Below, piece after piece: positions 1 through 11,759 of a stretch of DNA of 64,000 bases. The position numbers were made by a program, and so were the translations under genes. This DNA is from Apodemus sylvaticus (lineage: Eukaryota > Chordata > Mammalia > Rodentia > Muridae): positions 11,395,847-11,459,846 of the forward strand of contig NC_067492.1 in NCBI RefSeq assembly GCF_947179515.1, in the 5' to 3' direction. How positions within the stretch are numbered: the stretch's first letter is position 1; every line of letters starts with the position of its first letter. The notes under the pieces are model-generated. The model did no database searches. It had not been told where the DNA came from and worked only from the letters and a program-made list of their open reading frames with translations.

Positions 1-332
1 CTCCCTGCTCCTTCTGCACTTTCCCCTTCCTCTGCCACCCCCAGTCACCAAAAAACATTTGGCAATGTGTGGTCACATTTTTGGTTGCTAGAACTCAGAG
101 CCCATGCTACCAGTATGTAGCGAGTAGAGGCCAGGAGCTGACACTGCACACTGAACAATATACTGCCCCCATCACAGAGAACTGCCCACCTCAAACACCA
201 ATGGCACCGAGTAGGTGGGAGAGCTTAGTCTATGGCCACTGCTTTGTGAACCTGCAGTGAATATATTCTTTTCCAGCAACAAAACTCAGTGTCTACTGTG
301 CAAGACTAGGCTGGCCTAGTCCTTCTTGGCAG
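1..332. other. Unassigned noncoding DNA
   Basis: No gene or recognisable repeat is visible. Only short chance open frames occur. Confidence 0.5.
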
Positions 333-358
333 ATGTGTGTGTGTGTGCGTGTACGTGT

Positions 359-397
<39 letters not shown>
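333..397 (+). repeat. (TG)n microsatellite
   Basis: Alternating TG dinucleotides, first with CG and AC interruptions, then an uninterrupted run of about 36 bp. Such tracts can adopt Z-DNA and are usually polymorphic. The short open frame rich in Val and Cys across it is a by-product. Confidence 0.97.
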
Positions 398-398
<1 letters not shown>

Positions 399-1239
399 CT
401 ATGTACATGTATAGTGCTGATTCACAGTTAGACACAAATGTAGGTGGGGATAACCCCGGGCCAGATGGAGCACGGAACAGACAATGCCCTCAGAACTGTA
501 TGTTTCCTCCTTTTCCTGATTCCTAAGAGCGACAGAAAAAGCCAAGGCCTTTCCTACGTCTCTAAGTACATTTGTTTTCACTCATTAAAATTTCAGGTGG
601 CTATGTTAGCCTTCCAGTGTTTTTAAGGACACAAGGAATTGCCTGTTGCTTTAGTAGGCTGATAGGTTTATTCTGCCACCTAGAAGATGTGACATCTTAG
701 TTATTAGTCTCCAAGCCTCGCTTCTTCCTTCCTCTCCCCTAACAATACTCACCCATCGGCCATGGTCACCTAAGGATGAAGCCAGGCCTGTTCTGGCAGG
801 TAAGAATGTGACCAATACTATTGTAGTGTGTAGCATTTGAGGATGACCTTGATAGACTGGCCCCGTAGACGCCCTGCAGGTTCTGTTCTCTGAGATTGTA
901 AACATGATGTCACTCACATGGTTGTATTGTTATGGGGTAAAAAAAAAAATTCTAGATATAAATGTGCCCCAAATCAGTTCACCTTAGACTAAGGATGCTA
1001 CCTGGATCTGCTTGTCTCCAGCCATGACTCCTTTCAATCTGTGTCTAGAAGCCAGCTACAGGGGAGGTCAGAAGTCAGAGCACGAGGCTCTGACCCTCTG
1101 ACTTACAGCTTGAAGACAGAAGATCCACGGAAGGACAAGGAATGCAGGCAGCCTTTCGGAACTAAGACAGGGCTTCTGAGTAGCTCCCAACAAGGAAATG
1201 GGATCTCCCTCCCACAGCCTCAAGGAATTGAATTCTGCT
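398..1239. other. Unassigned noncoding DNA
   Basis: No gene or confident repeat is seen. A short A run lies near 940-950. The open frames are below 100 codons and have no family resemblance. Confidence 0.5.
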
Positions 1240-1281
1240 AAAAAAAAAAAAAAATTAAATTAAAATAAATTTTAAAAAACC
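1240..1281 (+). repeat. A-rich low-complexity tract
   Basis: A run of about 14 A followed by AAATT-type units. It could be the eroded tail of an old retroposon, but no body is recognisable upstream. Confidence 0.6.
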
Positions 1282-1559
1282 CTAGGTGAAGCCTCTCTCC
1301 AACCCATGGCTTGATAACTACTTGTAGTATGAACCTTACGTGGACGTCTGAGCCATTGTGGGCTAATAGATGGGTGTTATTTTAAGGTCACTGATACAGC
1401 TCTGAGAAGATCTCTAAATGCAGGTACTTCAGGTTCCTAGTGACCTCAAAGCTCTGCATCCTCCCCTTCCCCAGAATCTACCCAAGATCTTGAAAGTTCA
1501 ATCACATCTGAGTCAAATTTCCTTACATTTCCTTTGTATATGGCCAGACCGTAGTTTCC

Positions 1560-2360
1560 ACGAACACGCCTTCGGTACTCAAGATCGTCCCTGACCTCAG
1601 TCACTCAGAAATGCTCATTTTTAAAAGCTTAAGGCATATTATTTCTGAAACAAGATGCAAATCTGACATCAAGGAAAAAAAATCAGTCACCCTAATGCCG
1701 AGCTTCGCCCAAGCACAGCAGGATTTCACGGCAGGCCCCCTTTATTATTTAATATTCACTCCGTCTCCACCGGAGGCTGTGCGGCTGAATAGAGATGATG
1801 TCTGGGGATTGTTAAACATAACTTGGAGTGCGTGCCTGAGACACATTCTGCTTGCTGGGAGATGTAAGATAGGAGAGGAGAGGCCCTGGCTGCCGATGTA
1901 ACTCTTCCTGCTGAATCTCCCAGCTTAGCCGCTGTAAGAATCGCAAAGTATTTGGGGCCAAATGTTCATCTGCTTGCAATTTAAGGGATATTTAAAAACT
2001 TATCCACCAAGTCCCACTATAATTTGAAAGATATATTGGAAAGTCGGATTGGGACTCAAGAGGAGACATCCTGATCGTGAATTAAAATTTCATAACACAC
2101 TACAGTGTTTCTGAGGGTACTTTGGTCGGCCTGGGAAGCACGTCCCCCGAGTTCAGCTCCGCCGTTTGCATTTTTAATATGCTGTTGTTTCTAACTCAAA
2201 ACCTAAAAACATTTTTTTATTGGCACATTGATATTGGAATCTAATCTAATTGGAATCTAAGGAAAGTCCTGGCAATGGCCAGTCGTTTGCTGCAGAAGGC
2301 TGGCCGCAAGTTGTTTTTAAAGTAGATCATTACAGGAAAAAGATTTCTTCTTTTAGTAAT
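1560..2360. promoter_or_regulatory. Candidate conserved noncoding element
   Basis: Roughly 800 bp with no interspersed repeat or microsatellite. It retains scattered CpG dinucleotides (for example around 1,690-1,800 and 2,140-2,165) in an AT-rich background and has many TTTAAA, TTAAT and ATTTGCAT-like words; a TTTGCAT octamer-like motif lies near 2,164. This texture differs from the decayed flanks and is typical of deeply conserved vertebrate enhancers. No open frame looks coding. Conservation is inferred from texture only, not measured. Confidence 0.4.
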
Positions 2361-2458
2361 CACTCTGTAAAAGGGTCCTGACCAGTGATTTAGCCTACAC
2401 AGAAAGCTACAGAAGGCATGCTATAAAAGAGAAGATAAGCCATAAACTGTCCCAAATA

Positions 2459-2510
2459 ATGACAGAGACAGGCAGACAGGCAGACAGACAGACAGACAGA
2501 CACAGAGAGA
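2459..2510 (+). repeat. (CAGA)n microsatellite
   Basis: GACA/CAGA tetranucleotide units with a few GGCA variants, directly upstream of a SINE. Confidence 0.9.
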
Positions 2511-2544
2511 ACACAAACTTGTTTTCTAAGCTAGCAAGCACGGG

Positions 2545-2735
2545 CTGAGATGGGTAAAGGTGTCTGCTATTATGCCCAAGAACCTGAGTTCTACCCCTGG
2601 TGTCTACACAATGGAAACAGAGACTTGACTCCTGCAAGGTGTCCACTGACCACAAGAGGCACAACATGGCGTGGCATGCAACACACACATACACACACAC
2701 GCACACATACACACACGCACACACACACATACACA
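2545..2735 (+). mobile_element. tRNA-derived SINE with (CA)n tail
   Basis: The 5' part (GGGCTGAGATGGGTAAAGGTG, then a box-B-like CCTGAGTTCTACCCC) matches the tRNA-derived head shared by rodent B2/B3/B4-type SINEs. The body then reads through a GGAAACAGAGACTTGACTCC region to a CACACA-rich 3' end. It is well diverged from any young consensus. The exact subfamily is uncertain. Confidence 0.7.
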
Positions 2736-4731
2736 AAGTTACAAGAAATTATGCTCTAAAGACAAGTGACCAAAGGCATTATACGTAGGCCATTGGTACA
2801 TACGGACTAAACCTGTATCTGTCAAAAACTGGACTTGAGAAAGGAGGAAGAAAGACGAGGAGGGCAGGAGGGCAGAGAGAAGTCTGTGGAATGCTGGTTT
2901 CTGGCCGTACCAAGGCCTTCTCGGTCCTGAAGTCACAGGCAGCTCTGGTCACCTGCACACCATAGACCTTGAACATTCCAGTATGGATAGAGGAGGGGTC
3001 CGTGAGGCTCCAGCCCCCCAGGAGCCATTGGCAGGTAAAGGTTGCTGAGGAGGAGTCCTTTTTCTCCCCACGTCCGCAATCCAGTAAATAACTCCCCACC
3101 CTAATCAAACCCACTGGGTCACAAAACAAAACAGACATGAAAACAGAAGGGAGACTTGCTGAGGAGAAGAAGGGGTTCAGTGGGAGTGGGAGGGGGTGAG
3201 AGAGGAGATGGAGAGAGATGACCAAAATACATCGAATGCATAGACAAACCTGTGAAAGGAAAGGACAATTTTAAAATCTGGACTCTTAAGGGTTTGTAAG
3301 GCTTTCAAAGGAGGCTGTCAAACGTCTGCTTTATTCTTAAAATCTCGTGGGAACTGTCGTAAAAATACCAATTCATATGTCAGTGCCTCCCAGGCTTCCT
3401 AGAACAGGGATGATGGTCAGTCGTGCCCAGCAGGGGATGCCATCTGACTTTAGAACTGGTTTTAACGAGCATTGTACCAACTGGGTTTTGTTCCCCAGGT
3501 GTGTGTGTGCATACGTACATGCAAAAGGAGACTCAAAAGTCTACATTTTTCTGTCCCACTGCCCTACTTCTTCTTCATGCTTGCCCTACTTACCCCCACC
3601 CCCACCCTGCACTCCATGTCGTCCTGAAGACTTTGACCCAAGCAGCCCTCATGGAGGAAAGGGAAGAGACAGAGAAGAGGAGGCTGAGGTGATGCTCTGA
3701 CTGGCGGGTGGCTGGCTGAGAAACTGTGTACTAACTCATCATAGTGCTGTCTCTGCCTTCTGTTTCCTCTTTCTGGAGATGGACACAGGGATGGAACAGT
3801 GTGGTAACTGCGCTGTGTAAACCTGAATGAACTTCAAAATTCTAAACCTGGAAGGGGGACGAACCTCAAGGCCTGCCCATTGGTCAGTTGGGGTCATGTG
3901 AGAAATGTGAGGCAGAGTATGGCCGACCTCCACTTCACATGACCTTGTTACTCTTGAGCTTCCTGTGTGACTCTGCCTCAGCCTCGGTCACACAGGCAGA
4001 GAGGTGCATGACCAGAGTTGACCTCTTGGAGTGCCCAGTTTTCAGAACACAGTCGCTGAGCTGGACTGGGCATGCAGTTCCCTAGAGGTCAGATCCCTAG
4101 TTATTCTTCTCACAGCAAGGACAAATGCCTGGCCCGTTGCAATCTGAGGACTTCCTGTGTCTCACAGCGTCAAAGAGCATGGCCCATGGTGGTGGACAAG
4201 CAAGGCAGCTGAAGAGGTTTGGTCTATGGCAGTTGGGTCATACAGTGACAACTTCTCACACAGCACTGACCAGGAAGTAGAGAGCACGACTGAAGAGGAG
4301 GTAGGATATGATCCCAAGACTCTCCTCAAAGTCATATGTCTTCCAGCAAGAAGACATGTTTGAAATGGTCCACAACCTGCAGACACTGCTAGCTGGAGAC
4401 CAAGTATCCAAACATAAGTCTCGGGTACATGCTACATTCAAATTGTAATATCTAGTCTGGAGTCATGGCTTGGATTGACAGAGGTGGGGGAGGGGGAGGT
4501 TCCTTTTATGTTGGCATGAATAATATGTGGCTGCCAACAGCCACGTGGGAAGAAGCTGTCTGCTAGCTGAGGAGAAGCAGAGACAAATGGAGAAGGCAGA
4601 CATGGGGCACGTGGATGGACCTGCAGACAGGTCCTCATCTTTCTGCCTTTAAAGGAGACAGGGGTGTCCACAGCAGTGTCCTGAGACCCATCGCTATAGA
4701 TCCCCAATATGACGGTCGATGCAAAGGCTGT
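2736..4731. other. Unassigned noncoding DNA
   Basis: About 2 kb with no supportable gene. The longest open frame here (3,225-2,779, minus strand, 148 codons) is rich in Ser, Leu and Pro, starts in a purine-rich stretch and has no family resemblance, so I treat it as chance. Confidence 0.5.
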
Positions 4732-5050
4732 GGTGGTTAAAATTATCAGCTTGACGAGATTTAGGATCACCATGGAAACAAGCGTCTGGGAACATATGCG
4801 TGCGAGAGACTGGGTTAATTGAGGTGAGAAGACTCACTTTAAGTGTGGGCAGCACTATCCCCTGGCTAGGGTCCTGGTCAGAAGAGAGACAGAGAGAGAC
4901 AGAGACAGTGAGAACAAGCTGATCACTGCCTTTCATCTCTGTGCTTCCCGATCACGAGAGCAGCCACAACACCATGATGGAATGCTCCTTCAAACTGTGA
5001 GCCAAAGTAAGCCCCTCTCTCTTTCTCAAGTTGATTTCCTCGGGTATTTA
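4732..5050 (+). mobile_element. Old LTR-like interspersed repeat
   Basis: The order of landmarks resembles a widespread mammalian LTR-type repeat: TCAGCTTGACGAGAT near the start, GGTTAATTGAGGTGAGAAG in the middle, and AACTGTGAGCCAAAGTAAGC followed by a T/C-rich segment and GATTTCCTCGGGTATTT at the end. A (GAGACA) stretch interrupts it near 4,885-4,910. The family name is uncertain (MaLR-related or similar). Confidence 0.5.
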
Positions 5051-5961
5051 GAAGGAGAATGAGACAGGGAACTAAGGCCAAGGCCCAGAACTTCAACCAG
5101 ACTCGTCATCTACGCTGGTTTGGTAGCTTGAATCCTTAGACTCAGGGAGATATCATCAAGTCTGCCACCTTGAAAAAAAGACCTTATCTTTCCTCAGTCT
5201 TCACGTCTAGAGCCGTGTACCACACGTTCGCGCTTCCGGCACATGCATCAAATCCAGCGGTGCTGACTCAGTGGTAGACAGCCACCAAGAATCGTTCTGA
5301 CTGACCTTGATCTCTTGCTCTAAGTCTTTTCCCAGGTGGCTCACTAGCCCCTCATCAAGCAAATGTCATGTTGCTATTTGCCCACTTGTATTGAAAACAT
5401 GACCAAATTTCAAGATGATTGCAGCTTAGACTCAAGCTTGGCCAGGTCCTGGCAACGAGGACCTATGTTGTTTTTTACCACCTGTCCCTCCCTGGGCTTT
5501 GCTGCCAGGATCCGGCAGATGTTGTGTTTGCTGAGTCCACCACTGAGCTGTGGAGAGATGACATGTTGGCCTCAACCTCTTGGCATGTATGTGAGGCTTT
5601 TAGAGTCCAAACGGGACAATGTTTGCTACGAGCAAGGGACGGTTCAAAATCACTTTCTCAAGAACATGTCCACCAACCGTAAAGTATGGAATTCCACTGG
5701 ACCCTGTTTCAAACCTAACACTAATGAAACCAAAAAAGTATATGATCTGATCAACAATCTGGATACTGTCCGACGGCATCTGACAGTCACTTTTTACATA
5801 TGACAGTGCTACTGTGCTCACACTTATAGCTTTCTTAAATCCTGAAGCATATGTAGATATGACGTATGTGAAGACTGGGATTGCTTATAAATGAACGAGT
5901 GGGAGGGAAGGAGGTGGGAGATGTGAGCTCAGGTAGAGATGGACACATCTATGAAACACAG
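5051..5961. other. Unassigned noncoding DNA
   Basis: No recognisable repeat. A 146-codon plus-strand open frame (5,363-5,803) overlaps other frames of similar quality and shows no domain or splice context; I regard it as chance. Confidence 0.5.
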
Positions 5962-6295
5962 TGCATCACTTTTCTGTTGCTAAGACAAAGTACCGTGACC
6001 AAAGAACTCACAGGAGGAGGGGCGTACTGGGGCTTACGGTTCCCGAGGGTTACAGGTCATCACAGCACAGTGAAGGCCTGGTGGCAGAAGCAGCTGAGAC
6101 CCCACATCTGGAACTGCAAACAGGCAGCAAAGTGGGCACCAGGAATGGCATGGGCCCTCTGAACCTGCATGTCTCACCCCCAGTAAATTATTACTCCATA
6201 AAGCTTGATGTGCCTCCTAATCACCCCCAAAACAGCCACTACCTGGAGACCACATATTTAAATGTCTAAGATTTGTTCAAGCCACCCCAGTTGTT
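5962..6295 (-). mobile_element. MaLR-like solo LTR remnant
   Basis: Read on the minus strand it keeps the layout of rodent MaLR LTRs. On the plus strand the 3' terminus appears as TTTCTGTTGCTAAGACAAAG, followed by ACCGTGACCAAAG, a GGCTTACGGTTCCCGAGGGTT box and, at the far end, CACTACCTGGAGACCACATATTTAAATGT. Divergence is high. No target-site duplication was identified. Confidence 0.6.
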
Positions 6296-6703
6296 AAAGC
6301 CGACTTATGTTTATGTGGGTCTCCCCCCAATGTTTTATTCTATCAACTTCTTATATACCTGAAGGCTTCCAATATAAAAACTTGAGTAATTTCAAGGCAT
6401 CTTATTTGAGATTCCGGAGTCTCTTCAGCACAAGCCAGTGGACATGCCAGATGCGAGGAGCCTAATTACACGATGGAAACTGTTTTGAAAAGTCTAATTT
6501 CCACCAAGAATATACGAGAAAGCTGAGATCCATGCTGAAGCGAGGCAGGAAATGTGACAAAGCACAAAACCAGGAAGATCCAGAAAATTGTTCCATTTCC
6601 CTCAGACTAAGCAAAGTTTCAGTAACACCCCAAGGCCTGGACCAAAACACCACCCTTCCACCTTCCAGAGTCAAAGAAGAGGATGCAGTTTTCCTCCTCA
6701 GAG

Positions 6704-6747
6704 GCAGATAGATGGATGGATGGATGGATGGATGGATGGATGGATGG
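6704..6747 (+). repeat. (GGAT)n microsatellite
   Basis: About ten tandem GGAT/GATG tetranucleotides, nearly perfect. Confidence 0.97.
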
Positions 6748-6812
6748 CCTTGGTGAGTAAACTGAGTGAGAACAAGGAACCAGGTTGCTACTTGATCCTT
6801 CTGAAGGCAGGA

Positions 6813-7235
6813 GGTGTGGGGGTGTGGGGGTGCAGGGGTGTGGAAGTATGGGGGTGTGAGGGTGTGGGGTTATGGGTGTGTGGGGTGTGGGGGTATGGGG
6901 GTGTGGGAGTATGGAGGTGTGGGGGTGTGGGGTGTGTAGGTGGGTGTATGGGAGTGTTGGGGTGTGGGGGTAAGGGGTATGGGAGTGTGAGGGTGTGGGG
7001 TTGTGGGGGTGTGCGTATGTGGGTGGGGTGTGGGGGTTTGAGGTAGGGAGGTAGGGGTGGGGGTGGGAGGATAGGGGTGCGAGGTACAGGGATGTGGGGT
7101 GGGGGTTGAGGATTGGGATATGGGGGTGTTGGAATGTGGGGGGTAGGGGTTGAGGGTGGGGATGTGGGGGTGTGGAGGGGGAGAGGGGTAGTGGGGGTAG
7201 GGAGATAAGGGGTGGGGGTGAGGATGGGGATTCTG
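6813..7235 (+). repeat. G-rich GGGTGT-type degenerate minisatellite
   Basis: Around 420 bp in which the plus strand is almost entirely G and T with occasional A. It is built from variants of GTGTGGGG, GTATGGGG and GGGTGGG, with dozens of runs of three or more G. Such DNA can fold into G-quadruplexes. The His/Pro-rich (minus strand) and Gly/Val-rich (plus strand) open frames across it are repeat by-products. Confidence 0.93.
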
Positions 7236-8252
7236 ATTACATGGCACCTCTTGGTGCCCTCACCTGCATCTCAAGCCTTACTCCTCCAAGCACACCCAGC
7301 CCTTAAATATTCTTCTATGTAACAGATGAAGACACCCAAAGCCAAACAACTCTTTGTGAAAGAGTGTGGGGAAGGATTGAAGGAGCCAGAGGGGTCAAGG
7401 ACACCCCAAGAAGACCTACAGAGTCGACTAACCTGGGTCCATGGCGGCTCACTGAGAATGACCTACCAACCCAAGAGCATGCAGAGGCTAGACCTAGAGC
7501 CCCTACACATATGTAGTCATCACATAGGTCCTCTGACAATTGGAGCAGGGGCTGTCTCTGTCTCCATTGCCTGCCTTTGGCTCCCTTTCCCCTAGCTGGG
7601 CTGCCTTGTCTGGGAAAGGATGCATTTAGGCCTGCTTGATGTTCCAGAGGGCTTGAAACTCTTAGAGTGGGCCTCCCCTTCTCTGAGAAGGAGAGGGCAA
7701 AATGGGGGAGGAGGTGGTAGGTTGGGACTGGGAGGAGAGGACAGAGGGGGCTATGATCAGGATGCAAAGTGAATCTATAAATCAACTGTTGGGAAAAAAA
7801 TTCTTCTGTGTAACATTTGGAGACAGGCGGTGGGGCCTGGGGGGAGGGGAAATTCGGGGGGGGGGGGCAGTGCCTGTGTTTAGAGCCTGTGCAGCTGGAG
7901 GAGTTTCTGATCATAAGAACCCACAGGAATGGAGGGCCCAGAGTACCTGGCATGTTTCTGCCCACTCCTCTTGTGTTTTTATCAGAGCACTGTGAGCCGA
8001 TTATTGCTGCCCTCCCAAAAAAGGGAGTCGGTGCTTGGTTTTCTACAGACAGTAAAAGAGGTCTCAGAAAATTGTGTTGGATAACTCCACAGTCGGCTGC
8101 ACACTGTGTTTATCGACGGTAAGGAAGATGTCATCTGTGAGGCAGGGTGTGTGTCGGAGTACTCTGGACACACGTGAACATTGAAGAATGTTAAGCTATG
8201 TCTTCCTCCCCTTCTGCTGGTACTCTGTGAAGGAGGCATGTTGATCTTAGGA
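7236..8252. other. Unassigned noncoding DNA with a G run
   Basis: No repeat family is recognised. A run of 12-13 G lies at about 7,856-7,867. A 216-codon open frame on the minus strand (7,965-7,315) is the longest one not explained by tandem repeats, but it has no domain that I recognise. Confidence 0.5.
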
Positions 8253-8349
8253 GCAGAGCTCCCAACTAGCTCTGAGGAGTTAGCTCCTAAACAGCCCCTG
8301 CATATCCCCTAATGTTGGTACCCCCATACCCGTCTCTTGTAACCATGGA
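8253..8349 (+). repeat. Diverged direct repeat, copy A
   Basis: This segment aligns with 9,527-9,621: both start GCAGAGCTCC, share AGCTCTGAGGAG, then a TGTTGGTA.CC box, and end CATGGA. It probably belongs to an interspersed rodent repeat that I cannot name. Confidence 0.6.
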
Positions 8350-9526
8350 TATTCCAATCCCTCGTCAGCTGTGCGACTCAATGACCCTCAGCCTTGCTCT
8401 ATATCCTCAGATATAGCTTTGCTGTTTCCACACCAGCAGCAGACCAGCAGCCCTAGATCTAGAAATCCACATGTAACCCATGTGTGACCATGATTGGCAA
8501 CTTTCCTCTCGACCCTAAGCACTCACCAGGTGTAAGGAACCCTGGCATCACTCCTGGACGCCCGTCCCCACTGCACGGATTGGCCTTCAGAGCCTTCTGC
8601 CCCTGCTGCCCTATTTAAACTCACACCCCTGGGTGTGACATTCTGACGCTTGCATCAGAGTCAGCTGAGAAAGATGCTCACAGCCCAGGCTGCCAACTCC
8701 ACCCAGAGCATCTCACTTCTAATGGCTTGCCAGATAAGGCTGACAATACCAGTCCAAGTGAGGTGGCGTCCCCACTTCTAGGGAATGAAAATCAAATGAC
8801 TTCTGTGACTGTAACCTGCTACCTGCTAAGAGACTGCTTCTGACAGCTTTACCAAAACCCATCAGAGTAGCCCATACGGCCACTATAAGGTGTTTATAGT
8901 CTAGGAAACTCCTCACAACTAGACTCAAGCCAAAGCTGGTAAGGGTTGAGGTGACCAAAAATAGCAGAAGCAAGGGGCAAGTGTTACTGAGGAAAAACTC
9001 GCCCCACAAAATGTTCTCAGTAACCCTCCACTGAACCAGGATGTCAATCTGTCAGAGCAGGGTGCAGTATTTGCTCCAAGTTAGCCTAGAACTCATTAAG
9101 TTGGGTGGTCATACAACTGAACATCACATTATCAGTGTGCTAGAGATAACAATTCTAAGCCGTGAGTTGTCTCAGTTGCCTAGGTTACTCTGCAAAAAAA
9201 CAAAGTCGGCTTTTGCTAAAACATTGAGTCTTTACCAGAGCCTACAGACATCTGATGAGTGAGTAAAATAGACTAAAAAGCCTGGCACCTCAGTCTTCCC
9301 AGTGTGCCCTTCCCCCCCACCCCCCAGCTTCACACATTGAATCAGACTATGCAGAAATCATCGTCTGGGAAGTGTTTGGTTCAACTCCATCCTGTGGGAT
9401 GAATTGGCCTATTGGCTGTTGAAGCAGAATGTTTCCATTACCTCATCCCTGTGCTTTCTGGGCAACTCAAGCACCTACAGTCCCTCAACCTTGTTGTCAT
9501 AAGGCCCAGACCAGGTTGCTCTATAA
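8350..9526. other. Unassigned DNA between two direct repeats
   Basis: No gene is recognised. A TATTTAAAC box lies near 8,612. If the flanking direct repeats are LTR fragments, this could be the remains of a provirus interior, but I see no retroviral protein signature. Confidence 0.35.
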
Positions 9527-9621
9527 GCAGAGCTCCAGCCCAGCTCTGAGGAGAAGATATCACCTGAATAATCCAGCACATCCCTACATGTTGGTAACCT
9601 CATCCCTGTAAAACACATGGA
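9527..9621 (+). repeat. Diverged direct repeat, copy B
   Basis: Partner of the segment at 8,253-8,349, with the same boundary words and internal AGCTCTGAGGAG and ATGTTGGTAACC boxes. A CTATAAG sequence just upstream resembles a TATA box. Confidence 0.6.
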
Positions 9622-9804
9622 CAATATTCACACAAGATATTAATGTCATCAACAAGAGGGGTCAACAGTTCTTGACTTAACAACAGGACTCAACAGGGTC
9701 AACAGGACTCCTTAGTTAACTCACCATCTCTTAACGCCCCCAACCCAACGCCAGGATGTTTGCACATAAAAACTATATTATTGCATTCCCCAATGATATG
9801 AAAA

Positions 9805-10125
9805 ATAAACACTGAGGAAAGACTTTATTTTGGTTCATGGTTTAAGAGTACAGTTCATGGGGGTGGTTATGGCATGGTGGCTGGAGTATGGGGTGCCTGG
9901 TCACATTACACCTGCGGTCAGGAAGCAGAGACGTCACCAACCACCATCCACCGACTTTCTTTTCTCTATTCTTTCTGGACCTTCAGCCCAGGAAATGGTG
10001 CAGCCCATCTTCACCCCTCAGTTAAACCTCTCTGAGAGCGTCTTCACAGACATTCCCAGAGGTGTGTCTCTGAGTTAACTCCAAATCCAGTCAGGTTGAC
10101 AGTCAAGACTAATTGTCACAAGGAG
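9805..10125 (-). mobile_element. Old MaLR-like LTR remnant
   Basis: On the plus strand it opens with a GACTTTATTTTGGTTCATGG box and closes with AATCCAGTCAGGTTGACAGT followed by CAAGACTAATTGTCACA, a characteristic 5'-end signature of this LTR class read in reverse. The interior is heavily diverged. Confidence 0.5.
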
Positions 10126-10289
10126 GTTCCGTGGCTGTCCCTCATTATGGCTGACAAATGGACAACTACCAAACTTTAGCCCACATGGCACAAGTAATAA
10201 AAACCTGGTCTCTTTTTACAGAACAACAGCCTGGTCACCTCTTTGATCACAGCTTGCTCCCTTCCTCTCCCAAGTTAAAGTCTCAGGAA

Positions 10290-10480
10290 AGCCGCCATGC
10301 CTGTCTTACTAGCCTCATTTCTAGTATTCCCTGTCACAAGATCCTGCCACCTACTATCCCAAGGACAACCCACTGGGAAACTGCTTCCACCTTCCAGGAG
10401 CCTTTTCTGAACCCCACGCTCCTTGGTAGGTCCTTTTATCTTCTTGAATCACATCTTGACCTTGGGCTCAGAATGATCAT
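10290..10480 (+). mobile_element. Possible LINE-2 3' fragment
   Basis: The stretch around 10,385-10,425 (CTTCCACCTTCCAGGAGCC, then TTTTCTGAACCCCACGC) resembles the CTCCAGGAAGCCTTCCCTGA region near the LINE-2 3' end. It is a weak, ancient match. Confidence 0.35.
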
Positions 10481-10842
10481 GACACCATGCTCAGCTTAAC
10501 TTGAGACTCCTAAGACGAAGGGGGTTTGTTTTTTATCTACTTCCCATGACAAGGTGACATTTGGTGGCCATCCTTGTGTTGGATTAGATAATCTTGATTT
10601 CTTTCTCACCCACTGGCAGCTTTCTTTCTGCCCTGCAGTCTCAGAACAGAGGCTCTAAGATTGCATGACCAGCTGGAAGGATGGCTTCCAGCTCTCCTCA
10701 GTCCTGGAGATCCAGGCTTAGGCTGCTGACCTGGCTGGGTCACCTGAGCTGTTGACTGATCCTGTGTTTGTTATTGTTATTCTCCTTAGTCGGGAAGAGA
10801 AGGCCTCTTCCTTAAGCCCAAAACACATAGGTGTGTTCACAA

Positions 10843-10921
10843 GAGAGAAAGAGGGAAAGAGAGAGAGAGAGACAGAGACAGACAGAGATAGACAGACAGA
10901 CAGAGACAGAGAGACAGAGAG
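10843..10921 (+). repeat. (GA)n/(GACA)n microsatellite
   Basis: GAGAGA units grade into GACAGAGA and GACA units over about 80 bp. Confidence 0.93.
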
Positions 10922-11759
10922 AACGAACTACCTGGTATGATGAATCCAGTCAAAAGTTTACTCTTCAGCAGATACCTGGGCTCCACCTGCAGCTATTTTG
11001 AATTTATCAGGTAAGAAAGAGATAAGCTACCCCTGAGCATTTTCTCAGTTTTCTTAGTGATGACATTGTTTAGCGAGGGATAAGAGCTACTAGTCGGACT
11101 CAAGAGAAGCAGTATGCCATTGCCTTATGATGGGCAGACATGGGCGCCTGGCATTAGGACCTTGGCATCCCAACACCAACTTCAAGGAAATGGAAACAGA
11201 TGCTACCTGCTTACTCTGAAGCAGTATAGCAGTCACCCAGTATGGCCACAGAAAGCACACCTAAGGATGTGGTTTTAAAAGATCCTCCACCCAGGTCTAC
11301 TGCAGCATAGAGATCCCCGAGCCTAAGATGGGAGGGCAACTGGAGTTTCCACTACAAGGGAGAATCCAGCACAGGCATCTTTCAAGCCAGGACGAATCCC
11401 TCTGTGGCCTGCATTAGAATTCAGGCTCTAGATTTGTCCCTTTCCCCCTGTCTGCGAGAGTCTGGTGTATGTCACTCCTCAGTGTAACCTGAACTTGGTT
11501 GTGAGTGCAAGCTTAGCATGTTGGCTTGTAACCCTACCTTCATGCCCCTCTCACCCACTTGCCCTGGAGGCAGGGTCAGTGCTTCCTTTCAATGAACCAA
11601 ATTCCATCACTGCTGGGCAAACCTCAGAGGCTATCCCTCCCCACGTAAAAAAACCCAATAGCTCCTCTCAGAGACTGGGGAAACTGGACTCATTATACAC
11701 ACTATTAGACATAAAAGCTTCAGGGGCTATTAGAGAGAAACAAAAGCTCCCCCGGTGAC
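10922..11759. other. Unassigned noncoding DNA
   Basis: No gene or repeat is recognised. A TTTTAAAAG box occurs near 11,275; no open frame is longer than about 100 codons. Confidence 0.5.

Noticed and set aside
5363..5803. A 146-codon frame considered as a possible exon
   Set aside because: It overlaps another frame of similar length, has no recognised domain and no clear splice signals.
6813..7235. Interstitial telomeric repeat
   Set aside because: The units are GGGTGT/GGGTAT variants and not TTAGGG in register.
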